Positions 1 to 9,037 of a DNA stretch of 16,538 nucleotides are shown here, piece by piece. The notes below the pieces were generated by a model. It searched no databases. It was not told where the DNA came from and saw only the letters and a list, made by a program, of their open reading frames with translations. The stretch is from positions 1 to 16,538 of the forward strand of contig CAIOJG010000109.1 in assembly GCA_903858555.1 (NCBI GenBank), written 5' to 3'. This stretch comes from Candidatus Magasanikiibacteriota bacterium. Its GTDB lineage: Bacteria; Patescibacteriota; Patescibacteriia; Magasanikbacterales; GWA2-37-8. Each line of letters begins with the position of its first letter. Positions within the stretch are counted from its first letter, which is position 1. The position numbers were made by a program, and so were the translations under genes.

Positions 1-552
1 AAGACTTATTCTGTACAAGGGGTAGTCCAACGCATCGTGAGTTATTTAGAAAAACATACCAACGGTGAAGGTATCGCTCCTCCTCATATTATTTGTGAAT
101 GGGGAAGCCATGTGATGGCGCCATCTCAAATTACTGTTTTTAAAATTATCGCTCAAAAAGAGATTAAAAAAGGCGCGGCCGCTCGCAAGTGGTACGTTAT
201 CGACGGTAGTTTTATGAATGATTTGATTGATACCTGGGCTATCAAGCAAAAATGGCATGTGGTACCAATCAACAATTTAGATTCTAAAAAATTGGAACGC
301 GTTTGGTTGTGTGGTAGTAGTTGTGATAGTGATGATAAATACACAGCTGGTAGTTATGTGCGTCTTCCTAAACTTGAAGAAGGCGAATCTCAATATGTAG
401 CTTTTTTTGATACCGGTGCTTACCAAGACGCTTTAGGTTCTCAACATTGTTTATTATCTTCTCCTGCCAATATCGTGTGCCAAGATGGTGATATCCGCAT
501 CGCCCGCGAACACGAAACTCCTGAAGAAATCGGGAAAAAATTTGGTTGGTAA
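1..552 (+). CDS. speA: Arginine decarboxylase, C-terminal part (5' truncated by window edge)
   Basis: The reading frame is open from base 1 to a TAA at 550-552, giving 183 residues that correspond to the C-terminal part of a fold-III PLP decarboxylase. The enzyme converts arginine to agmatine in the cytoplasm. Visible family marks are the CDSDD motif (Cys at about residue 108 of this fragment), which carries the catalytic cysteine in the alanine-racemase-like C-terminal domain, and a TGAYQDALGSQH stretch resembling the VGAYQE...H region of biosynthetic SpeA. The N-terminal PLP barrel with the Schiff-base lysine lies outside the window. The agmatinase gene starts 10 bases downstream, which strongly supports arginine rather than ornithine or diaminopimelate as substrate. 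An internal GTG at 37 is not a start; the frame simply continues to the left. Confidence 0.85.
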   Translation, partial: KTYSVQGVVQRIVSYLEKHTNGEGIAPPHIICEWGSHVMAPSQITVFKIIAQKEIKKGAAARKWYVIDGSFMNDLIDTWAIKQKWHVVPINNLDSKKLERVWLCGSSCDSDDKYTAGSYVRLPKLEEGESQYVAFFDTGAYQDALGSQHCLLSSPANIVCQDGDIRIAREHETPEEIGKKFGW

Positions 553-562
553 AATATTTTTT

Positions 563-1462
563 ATGCACAAACGAAGAACGTACGCTAAAACCTTTGGTGG
601 TTTTGAGGGTCAAACTTATAAAAATTCTAAAGCGGTAGTTTTGCCGGTGCCATATGACAAGACTTCTTCTTATGGTAAAGGCGCGGACAAGGGTCCGGCT
701 GCTTTGATTGCTGCGTCTCCACAAATGGAATATTATGATCGTGAATTCGATACCGAAGCTTATTTAAAGTATGGCCTACATACTTTGCCAGAGCTAAAAG
801 TACGCACGATGCCTCCTGAAAAAATGTTTAACACTGTTTTTAAAAAATGTGAACAGCTTTTGAAGGACGGTAAGTTCGTTGGTATGATTGGTGGTGAACA
901 TTCCATCACTCCAGGAGCAGTAAAAGCGGTGGCCGCAAAATATAAAAATCTTTCTGTTTTGCATTGGGATGCGCATGGTGATTTACGCGAAAGTTACGAA
1001 GGCACAAAATATAGTCATGCCTGCTCAATGAAACGCAGTTATGATTATGTGGACACTGTAATTCAAGTAGGTATTCGTAGTATTTCCCAAGAAGAAATTG
1101 ATTGGGTAAAAAAGAATAAGTACATGGATCGTATTTATAGTCCAAGCCGTTTTGGTTTTGACGCGAAGACAAAAGCCAAGTCGATTGCTAAAATTGTTAG
1201 TCAATTAAAAAAAGATGTTTATATTAGTATCGATCTTGATGGTTTTGATCCAAGCTTCTTACCAGCGACTGGCACTCCAGAACCAGGCGGTTTAAATTGG
1301 TATGATTGTTTGGATTTAATGCGCGCGGTTTTTAAACATAAAAATGTAGTGGGTTTTGATGTAAACGAGTTGGCTCCAATCAAAGGTTTGCCAGCCTCAG
1401 AATTTATGGCCGCTTTGTTGGTTTATAAATTGTTCAATTACAAGTTTTTGTTGAAGAAATAA
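563..1462 (+). CDS. speB: Agmatinase / ureohydrolase family
   Basis: This 299-residue protein belongs to the Mn-dependent arginase/agmatinase family and probably hydrolyses agmatine to putrescine and urea. The metal-binding motifs are all present: GGEHS at residues 110-114 (His113), DAHGD at 136-140, and SIDLDGFDP at 222-230 (Asp224 and Asp226), followed by GTPEPGG at 237-243. The length is normal for bacterial SpeB. I chose the ATG at 563 because it lies just after the speA stop and gives the usual N-terminus; a longer in-frame extension to 485 would overlap speA in another frame. There is no Shine-Dalgarno motif before it. Together with speA it forms the agmatine route to putrescine. Agmatinase is preferred over arginase or formiminoglutamase because of the neighbour. 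Confidence 0.9.
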   Translation: MHKRRTYAKTFGGFEGQTYKNSKAVVLPVPYDKTSSYGKGADKGPAALIAASPQMEYYDREFDTEAYLKYGLHTLPELKVRTMPPEKMFNTVFKKCEQLLKDGKFVGMIGGEHSITPGAVKAVAAKYKNLSVLHWDAHGDLRESYEGTKYSHACSMKRSYDYVDTVIQVGIRSISQEEIDWVKKNKYMDRIYSPSRFGFDAKTKAKSIAKIVSQLKKDVYISIDLDGFDPSFLPATGTPEPGGLNWYDCLDLMRAVFKHKNVVGFDVNELAPIKGLPASEFMAALLVYKLFNYKFLLKK

Positions 1463-1466
1463 AAGT

Positions 1467-2219
1467 ATGTCTGGTGACCACTTTTCGTCTAGAGAAGTAG
1501 AAATGCATAATTTTGAACCAGTCGAAATATCTACCAAAGAAGATTTGGTAGATTTTTGGTTATGCGTGATGAAAAATCATGAGCAATGGTTAAGTTTTGA
1601 TGACGACCAAAGAGAAGCGGCGGCAAAAATATGTGCCAGTGATTCCTTTTTTGAAATACAATTGGTTGCCAACGGTCGCATTCAAGATAAGTTTCATTAT
1701 TTTGTTATAAAAAATAATGGTAGTATAATAGCCACATGCAAGGCAGATATTGAGGATTTTCGCGGACAAAGAGTTGCTTACATCACTGCTTTGAGTGTGG
1801 ATGAAGATAGTCGCGGGCGTGGTTTGGCACCAAAAATTATTCATGCTTGTGAAAAGGCGGCGCAAGAAGAAGGTTGTGAAGTGGCTTCATTGGATGTAGA
1901 CTGTGACAATCCGATTAGTTTGGTAACAAATTTGAAAGAAGGTTATAGATTGGTAAAGATGAATTCTAGTGTGCTAGTAAAGACGAGCGCCAACAAAAAA
2001 GAATCAAGCTTCTTTGTTTTAGAAAAACTTTTGACACGTCAAGATGATTTTGATCCTAAAAGCGGTAAGATTGGTGAATTGTCTGAAGTGAATCTTGCTG
2101 ACAAGGAAACAGTAAATAAACATCTAAAGGATGGTTATGTAGGTATTGATATAAAAAATATTGGCGACCCAAAAGACAATAGTCCTGAAAACTGGATTTT
2201 AATTCTTGAAAAGAAGTAG
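1467..2219 (+). CDS. GNAT family N-acetyltransferase in the polyamine operon
   Basis: A 250-residue protein with one GNAT fold in the middle. The acetyl-CoA pyrophosphate-binding loop is seen as SRGRGLAP at residues 115-122, following the beta strand YITALSVD (105-112); the next helix is KIIHACEKAAQEEGC. About 75 residues follow the GNAT core; I recognise no domain in this tail, so it may help in substrate choice. The gene starts 4 bases after speB and is surely co-transcribed. The position suggests an amine substrate such as agmatine, putrescine or spermidine, but nothing in the sequence proves this. A second possible start is Met13 (base 1503). No Shine-Dalgarno motif precedes either start. 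Confidence 0.8.
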   Translation: MSGDHFSSREVEMHNFEPVEISTKEDLVDFWLCVMKNHEQWLSFDDDQREAAAKICASDSFFEIQLVANGRIQDKFHYFVIKNNGSIIATCKADIEDFRGQRVAYITALSVDEDSRGRGLAPKIIHACEKAAQEEGCEVASLDVDCDNPISLVTNLKEGYRLVKMNSSVLVKTSANKKESSFFVLEKLLTRQDDFDPKSGKIGELSEVNLADKETVNKHLKDGYVGIDIKNIGDPKDNSPENWILILEKK

Positions 2220-2223
2220 CCAC

Positions 2224-2252
2224 TTGTTTTTTTATAAATGGTGTGGTTAAAT
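2224..2252 (+). promoter_or_regulatory. Possible promoter of tRNA-Leu
   Basis: TTGTTT at 2224-2229 and TTAAAT at 2247-2252 are separated by 17 bases, and the predicted start near 2259 lies seven bases before the mature tRNA. Both boxes are imperfect. The tRNA could instead be transcribed from the upstream polyamine operon. Confidence 0.35.
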
Positions 2253-2265
2253 AGGGCCATAAATT

Positions 2266-2350
2266 GCCTAGGTGGTGAAATTGGTATACACGCGGGTCTT
2301 AGAAGCCCGTGCCGTAAGGCGTGGAGGTTCAAGTCCTCTCCTAGGCACCA
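2266..2350 (+). tRNA. tRNA-Leu (anticodon UAG)
   Basis: An 85-base type II tRNA with encoded CCA. The acceptor stem pairs GCCTAGG (2266-2272) with CCTAGGC (2340-2346), followed by A2347 and CCA at 2348-2350. The anticodon stem CGGGT/GCCCG (2293-2297 with 2305-2309) encloses the loop CTTAGAA with anticodon TAG at 2300-2302, reading CUA leucine codons. A long variable arm and the T-loop GTTCAAGTC are present; the long arm and the A73 discriminator fit leucine. Confidence 0.97.
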
Positions 2351-2372
2351 ATTAGAGATACAACTTAAATTT

Positions 2373-3005
2373 ATGAGACCAAAAGGAGGGGTAAAAATAG
2401 AATGGTCAAGTAAGTTTGCCTATGCTCTTGGTTTGATAGCAACGGACGGAAATTTATCATCAGACGGCAGACATATAGTTTTCACTTCTAAAGATGAGGA
2501 CTTAATTTTGATTTTTAAAAAAAGTTTAGGAATTGAAAAATTGCATGTCGGTAGAAAATCAGGTGGAGTCTCTAAAGAAAAGAAGTATTTTGTTGTTCAA
2601 ATCGGTGATGTCGCCTTTTATAAATTTTTAGACAAAATAGGTATTGGTCCTAAAAAATCGAAAGTTATACAAAAGGTTGATATTCCTGATGACTTATTCT
2701 TTCACTTTTTACGTGGTTGTATAGATGGTGATGGGTCAATAGTAGAATATAATCATCCACAAAGCAAGATTCCGCAATTAAAAACTAGGTTATATTCTGC
2801 AAGTGAAGTATTTCTAAGTTGGATAAAACAAGAAACAGAAAATGCGGGTGTTTTAAGTAAGATTTTTACCGATAAAAGAGGCTTAAGTGCACTTGTTTTT
2901 TATAAAACTGAATCTGAGAAACTTTTTGATAAAATTTATAAAGATGCGGAAGGGTTCTTTTTGGAAAGGAAATATAGGTTAGCGTTTAAATATATGAATT
3001 TTTGA
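2373..3005 (+). CDS. Freestanding LAGLIDADG homing endonuclease
   Basis: A 210-residue protein with two LAGLIDADG-type helices: ALGLIATDG at residues 18-26 (acidic Asp25) and FLRGCIDGDG at 112-121 (Asp120). Each is followed by a beta-rich half-domain, as expected for a monomeric two-motif enzyme that makes site-specific double-strand breaks. The gene lies 22 bases after the tRNA-Leu 3' end and is not inside an intron or intein that I can see. The frame stays open upstream through the tRNA to 2238, but those codons overlap a certain tRNA and are not coding. The ATG at 2373 has no Shine-Dalgarno; a strong AAGGAGG at 2383-2389 lies inside the gene, seven bases before an in-frame ATA at 2397. The target is unknown; the 23S intron 3.2 kb downstream is a candidate to compare. 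Confidence 0.85.
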   Translation: MRPKGGVKIEWSSKFAYALGLIATDGNLSSDGRHIVFTSKDEDLILIFKKSLGIEKLHVGRKSGGVSKEKKYFVVQIGDVAFYKFLDKIGIGPKKSKVIQKVDIPDDLFFHFLRGCIDGDGSIVEYNHPQSKIPQLKTRLYSASEVFLSWIKQETENAGVLSKIFTDKRGLSALVFYKTESEKLFDKIYKDAEGFFLERKYRLAFKYMNF

Positions 3006-3016
3006 TAAAAGTGTTG

Positions 3017-3045
3017 TTGAAGTTTGTCTATCGTTGAGCTATACT
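3017..3045 (+). promoter_or_regulatory. Promoter of the Smr-domain gene
   Basis: TTGAAG at 3017-3022 and TATACT at 3040-3045 are spaced by exactly 17 bases. Transcription would begin near 3052, only about three bases before the ATG at 3055, so the mRNA would be leaderless or nearly so. Confidence 0.55.
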
Positions 3046-3054
3046 TATCATATT

Positions 3055-3321
3055 ATGAAAAGCAATGATTTGAAATTTTATGCTGCCCAACTAGGGGCTT
3101 CAATGCCGACTCTAGATCTGCATGGTTTTTACCCAAGCGCCGCTCTGGATAAAATGGATATTTTTATTTATCAATGTGTGGAGAAAAAAGCGGATTCGGC
3201 ACGGATAATATACGGTGGTGGTACGGGGAAATTGCGCGAAGCGGTTTTGGAGAAATTAAAAGATTATTCAGTGATAACTGGTTATCAAGATGAAAGTGGA
3301 AGCTGTGTTATTTTATTTTAA
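3055..3321 (+). CDS. Small Smr-domain protein
   Basis: An 88-residue protein that is essentially a lone Smr domain. The LDLHG signature is at residues 20-24 and the glycine-rich loop YGGGTGKLR at 53-61, followed by a helix and a C-terminal hydrophobic strand. Smr domains (from the C-terminus of MutS2) bind or nick nucleic acids, and stand-alone forms have been linked to endonuclease action and ribosome rescue. In the second motif a tyrosine replaces the common histidine. I chose ATG 3055 because the promoter predicts a start near 3052; an in-frame TTG at 3034 lies between the promoter boxes and cannot be used by that transcript. The specific role is unknown. Confidence 0.7.
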   Translation: MKSNDLKFYAAQLGASMPTLDLHGFYPSAALDKMDIFIYQCVEKKADSARIIYGGGTGKLREAVLEKLKDYSVITGYQDESGSCVILF

Positions 3322-3326
3322 ATTGT

Positions 3327-3761
3327 ATGGAACGAGGAAATAGGTCAGAAATGCCACAATTTGAACGATTACCAAAACCAGAAAATAAGATGGACAAGAA
3401 AATCCACACGCCAATTTTGCGTGAAGAAAAGCTTGCGCCGTCAGCAATGTATCAAGAAGGCCTGGGTCAGTCACGAAACGAAAGGGAGGAAAAACGGAAA
3501 CAGAAGATGTACCTAATTAAAGGTTTTGCTGATTTATATATAACAAACAAAATACAAAAAGGAGAAGTTTTGTACGCGATTGTTACCAGAGATTTGAATT
3601 TATTAAAGGAAAAATTTGCTGCTGTGGCCGCTAAAAAACCAGATACGGCTGATGCGGTTCATAAGATAAATGATATTTTGCTTGGGGATAATCCACCATG
3701 GGAAGATTTGGATGAAATGTTTGAGGTGGAAACATTCCCACGGCTGGCGAGAAAACCGTAA
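3327..3761 (+). CDS. Hypothetical protein, charged N-terminus
   Basis: I do not recognise this 144-residue protein. The first 60 residues are rich in Arg, Lys, Glu and Pro and look disordered. From about residue 61 (MYLIKGFADLYITNK) an ordered, mostly helical part follows with a regular hydrophobic pattern, ending in PPWEDLDEMFEVE. There is no signal peptide and no membrane segment. It starts 5 bases after the Smr gene and ends 9 bases before a terminator, so the two form a short transcription unit. An alternative start is Met9 (3351). Its codon use and base content match its neighbours, so it is likely a real gene of this lineage. Confidence 0.6.
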   Translation: MERGNRSEMPQFERLPKPENKMDKKIHTPILREEKLAPSAMYQEGLGQSRNEREEKRKQKMYLIKGFADLYITNKIQKGEVLYAIVTRDLNLLKEKFAAVAAKKPDTADAVHKINDILLGDNPPWEDLDEMFEVETFPRLARKP

Positions 3762-3770
3762 ACCCCTTTA

Positions 3771-3798
3771 AAAACGGTCTAAAAATGGCTGTTTTTTT
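3771..3798 (+). terminator. Rho-independent terminator after the Smr unit
   Basis: AAAACGGTC (3771-3779) pairs with GGCTGTTTT (3787-3795) around a 7-base loop, and the T run continues to 3798. It sits 9 bases after the stop of the hypothetical gene and insulates the rRNA promoter. Confidence 0.75.
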
Positions 3799-3826
3799 AT
3801 CCCCCTTTTTTCCACAGCGTCATCTC

Positions 3827-3855
3827 TTGACAGTTTATATATCATACTGTATAAT
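3827..3855 (+). promoter_or_regulatory. Consensus sigma-70 promoter of the 23S-5S unit
   Basis: Perfect TTGACA (3827-3832) and TATAAT (3850-3855) with a 17-base spacer; start predicted near 3862. The spacer edges hold an ACAGT...ACTGT dyad (3830-3834 and 3846-3850). This is the only strong promoter I see ahead of the 23S gene, about 390 bases away. Confidence 0.85.
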
Positions 3856-3861
3856 CGCAAT

Positions 3862-4084
3862 TACGTTTCAATATCCTGATTTATTCAGGACCACGTCCAA
3901 AAGATAATGGTAGAAAGCGTACCCTTGGACCTCTGGGTTATACCGACTTTGATCGGTAACCAAAAATTTAAAGACAATGTCTACATTGAAGTTAAATTCT
4001 TACTCAGAATATCCAAGTGGTTCATAAATACAGATCTTCATCTGATATTTTATGGGGCCGCTTGTACAGCGGCTCTTTTATTTT
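3862..4084 (+). ncRNA. Structured 23S leader or separate small RNA, family unknown
   Basis: This stretch lies between the consensus promoter and a terminator-like hairpin, giving a predicted transcript of about 220 nt. It can form several local stems: TCCTGA/TCAGGA; GTCCAA/TTGGAC enclosing GGTA/TACC; GGTTA..CCG with CGG..TAACC; CAATG/CATTG; ATTCT/AGAAT; CAGAT/ATCTG. AATATC near the start could pair with GATATT near the end and close the whole structure. A 70-codon frame (3907-4119) crosses it but runs through the terminator hairpin and looks accidental. I see no match to 6S, tmRNA, SRP RNA, RNase P or a riboswitch class I know. It may be a leader that controls read-through into 23S, or an independent RNA. 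Confidence 0.45.
4057..4084 (+). terminator. Terminator-like hairpin inside the 23S leader
   Basis: GCCGCT (4057-4062) pairs with AGCGGC (4068-4073) around a 5-base loop, followed by a T-rich tail to 4084. It lies between the only clear promoter and the 23S gene, so it must be read through, or another start must exist downstream. Confidence 0.6.
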
Positions 4085-4108
4085 CACCTCAAGCACAACA
4101 GATAAAAA

Positions 4109-4126
4109 ATATCAACTAGTTGATAT
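4109..4126. repeat. 18-base perfect palindrome in the 23S leader
   Basis: ATATCAACTAGTTGATAT is identical on both strands. It may be a protein-binding site or an RNA hairpin; no partner copy is seen elsewhere in the window. Confidence 0.6.
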
Positions 4127-4148
4127 CGAAAATCTGGATGTACTGGAT

Positions 4149-4163
4149 AGAACTTTGACAATT
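4149..4163 (+). promoter_or_regulatory. boxA-like antitermination element
   Basis: The sequence AGAACTTTGACAATT agrees at 11 of 15 positions with the E. coli rRNA boxA region TGCTCTTTAACAATT, and its CTTTGA core is like that of Bacillus. It sits about 90 bases before the mature 23S end, a normal place for boxA. The embedded TTGACA (4155-4160) lacks a matching -10 box at usable distance, so I prefer boxA over promoter. Confidence 0.45.
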
Positions 4164-4195
4164 CATAATAAAGTTAATTCAACGAATATAGGGTA

Positions 4196-4218
4196 ATAAA
4201 TACTGAAGAAGTATTTAT
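4196..4218 (+). other. Hairpin in the 23S leader
   Basis: ATAAATACT (4196-4204) pairs perfectly with AGTATTTAT (4210-4218) around GAAGA. With the next hairpin (4227-4252) it fills the space just before mature 23S and may serve processing. Confidence 0.5.
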
Positions 4219-4250
4219 CAATTACAGCAAAAGCACTATTGAGTGTTTTT

Positions 4251-7463
<3,213 letters not shown>

Positions 7464-7538
7464 ATAAGCACTAAGTAGTGCTGTAGCCAATCCTGTACGA
7501 ATTGGATTACACTTTATTATGATGAAAAAAAGAGTCAG

Positions 7539-7650
7539 TGTCTTGGTGACACAAGCGACGAGGCCACACCTGTTCCCATCCCGAACACAGAAGTTAAGCT
7601 CGTCTGCGCCGATGATAGCTGCAAGGCAAAAGTAGGCCGTCGCCAGGACA
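7539..7650 (+). rRNA. rrf: 5S ribosomal RNA
   Basis: TGTCTTGGTG (7539-7548) pairs with CGCCAGGACA (7641-7650) as helix I. The conserved internal stretches CCACACCTGTTCCCATCCCG and GAACACAGAAGTTAAGC, then CGCCGATGATAGC, are typical of 5S. It follows 23S by about 75 bases. The 112-base length is slightly short; exact ends are set by pairing only. Confidence 0.95.
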
Positions 7651-7663
7651 ATGACTCTTTTTT
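7651..7663 (+). terminator. End of the rRNA unit: outer 5S stem plus T run
   Basis: AGAGTCA (7531-7537) pairs with TGACTCT (7652-7658), extending helix I of 5S outward, and an A run upstream faces a T run at 7658-7663. This can act both as processing stem and as intrinsic terminator. Confidence 0.6.
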
Positions 7664-7680
7664 AATTTCAAAAATTGTGA

Positions 7681-7937
7681 GGCCGAGTGCTTTTCTGTGA
7701 AGTTTTATGACTTTAAAGAAGAGCGCTCGGACGCAGACTTTCTGTCCGCCGCGCCCTAAGGGGTTTTGGTGGGTGGGACGTCTTCCTCCAAAAAGTCTAC
7801 GATCTTCGGGTCGCAAAAATCGGTTTACTGCCTGACAAAGGATGGTGATCATCTTGCTTTGGGAGGAACCAGGCCTTCCCTGTGATCAAGCCGATAGACT
7901 TGCCAAAACGTCTTTCAAACGTCGCGGCCCCCTTTTT
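7681..7937 (+). ncRNA. Candidate structured RNA of unknown family
   Basis: This 257-base stretch after 5S is clearly more GC-rich than the nearby genes and has no convincing coding frame. It folds into many stems: CCGAGTGCT (7683-7691) with AGCGCTCGG (7722-7730); GGAC/GTCC just after; GCCGCG (7748-7753) with CGCGGC (7923-7928), closing most of the rest; AAGTCTA (7793-7799) with TAGACTT (7895-7901); CGATC-TTCG-GGTCG (7800-7813) with a UUCG tetraloop; TGATCA (7846-7851) with TGATCA (7883-7888) around GGGAGG/CCTTCCC. TTCCTCC (7783-7789) could instead pair with GGAGGAA (7862-7868), as a pseudoknot or switch. It ends in a C run and T run. The conserved parts of RNase P RNA, tmRNA, SRP RNA and 6S are not found. 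The strand is taken from the final T run and the neighbours. Confidence 0.5.
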
Positions 7938-7968
7938 GTTTATCTTCTTTAGACAAATAAAAAAGGTT

Positions 7969-7997
7969 AAAAAACAACTTTAAATGGGTTGTTTTTT
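7969..7997 (+). terminator. Terminator before the FBPase gene
   Basis: AAAAAACAAC (7969-7978) pairs with GTTGTTTTTT (7988-7997) around a 9-base loop. The A and T flanks make it work in either direction. It would end transcripts coming from the rRNA or the candidate RNA. Confidence 0.7.
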
Positions 7998-8017
7998 ATT
8001 TGGTCGGGTGATAAAAT
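7989..8017 (+). promoter_or_regulatory. Weak candidate promoter for fbp-fba
   Basis: TTGTTT (7989-7994) and TAAAAT (8012-8017) have a 17-base spacer but overlap the terminator stem. TATAAA at 8031-8036 is another possible -10 box, which would give an almost leaderless mRNA, but it has no good -35. The true start is uncertain. Confidence 0.3.
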
Positions 8018-8045
8018 ACTGTCACGATAATATAAATTTGATACT

Positions 8046-9035
8046 ATGAATTTACCGCTTACGCTTTCTCAATTTTTAATTAGAGAATTGGTTGATCATC
8101 CCGAACATGAAAGTTTGGTGGCGATGATTTCGGATTTGGCAACTATTGGAAAAATTATTTCTAGTCATACCAATAAAGCCGGTTTGGTAAATATGATTGG
8201 TAATGCTGACAAAGTAAATATCCAAGGTGAGGAAGTAAAAAAGTTGGATGTTTTTTGCAATGATTTGTGTAAAAATTATTTAAAACAAACTGGAAATTTT
8301 GCGGCGATGGCATCGGAAGAGGAAGACGAAGTGGTGGACATGGGTGATTTTGGTAAAGATGCAAAATATGTGATTGCGTTTGATCCGCTCGATGGTTCGC
8401 ACAACGTGGAGTTGAATTTGCCGGTTGGCACAATTTTTTCGGTACAGCGTCGTTTGGATGAATTTGACCGCACTGATGAACGTCAATTTTTACAACCTGG
8501 CCGTAATCAAGTTTTGGCCGGGTATATTTTGTATAGCATGAGTACGGTCTTGGTTTTTAGTTGGGGAAATGGTGTTTATGAATTTACGCTGGATCAAAGT
8601 TTTGGAGAATTTTTACTTACTCGAGAAAAAATGACGATTCCAAATGAATGTAAATTATATAGTTTTAACGAAGGGTATAATAAATATTTATCTGTTGGCG
8701 ATAAAAAATTTGTTGATTATCTCAGAGACGAGAAAAAATGTAGCTTGCGTTATGTGTCTGCCTTGGTGGCTGATGGGCATCGCAATTTGATTGTTGGCGG
8801 TGTTTATATGTATTTAAGTACGGATAAAAAAGGAACTGGTGAATATAAACCAAAATTGCGATTAAATTACGAAGCCAAGCCGATGGCATATTTGGTAGAA
8901 CAAGCGGGAGGATTATCGACGGATGGTGATGTGAGCCTGTTGGATATTGCTGGAGAATCTTTGCATCAAAGAGTTTCTGTAATGTTTGGTAATAAAGATA
9001 TTATTGAATATTTTTTAAATAATTTTAAATCATAA
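8046..9035 (+). CDS. fbp: Fructose-1,6-bisphosphatase, class I
   Basis: A 329-residue class I FBPase, the gluconeogenic enzyme turning fructose-1,6-bisphosphate into fructose-6-phosphate. Seen in order: the metal-binding acidic run ASEEEDE (89-95), the signature DPLDGSHN (113-120) followed by NLPVGTIFSV, YSFNEGYNKY (205-214), and KPKLRLNYEAKPMAY (268-282) with the metal ligand Glu276. E. coli Fbp has DPLDGSSN and a similar length, so the gene is complete. The ATG at 8046 is the first in frame after the promoter region and has no Shine-Dalgarno. The stop lies 2 bases before the aldolase start, so both steps of upper gluconeogenesis are co-transcribed. Inositol monophosphatase is excluded by length and by the LNYEAKPMAY motif. 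Confidence 0.95.
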   Translation: MNLPLTLSQFLIRELVDHPEHESLVAMISDLATIGKIISSHTNKAGLVNMIGNADKVNIQGEEVKKLDVFCNDLCKNYLKQTGNFAAMASEEEDEVVDMGDFGKDAKYVIAFDPLDGSHNVELNLPVGTIFSVQRRLDEFDRTDERQFLQPGRNQVLAGYILYSMSTVLVFSWGNGVYEFTLDQSFGEFLLTREKMTIPNECKLYSFNEGYNKYLSVGDKKFVDYLRDEKKCSLRYVSALVADGHRNLIVGGVYMYLSTDKKGTGEYKPKLRLNYEAKPMAYLVEQAGGLSTDGDVSLLDIAGESLHQRVSVMFGNKDIIEYFLNNFKS

Positions 9036-9037
9036 AT

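Noticed and set aside
2238..2372. Upstream extension of the endonuclease frame
   Set aside because: It runs through the whole tRNA-Leu; the open frame is accidental.
3907..4119. 70-codon plus-strand frame before 23S
   Set aside because: It crosses a terminator hairpin and part of an 18-base palindrome, shows no protein-like pattern, and lies in an rRNA leader.
4155..4183. Second 23S promoter starting with TTGACA at 4155
   Set aside because: No -10-like hexamer lies 15-19 bases downstream; the site reads better as boxA.
7535..7852. 105-codon minus-strand frame over 5S and the candidate RNA
   Set aside because: It spans the 5S gene and its terminator; composition follows RNA structure, not codons.
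7681..7937. RNase P, tmRNA, SRP or 6S RNA
   Set aside because: I looked for GAGGAAAGTCC and ACAGAA...GGCTTA, the tmRNA tRNA-like ends, the SRP GGAAGG..AGCAG loop and a single long 6S hairpin on both strands; none fits. A covariance search could still overturn this.
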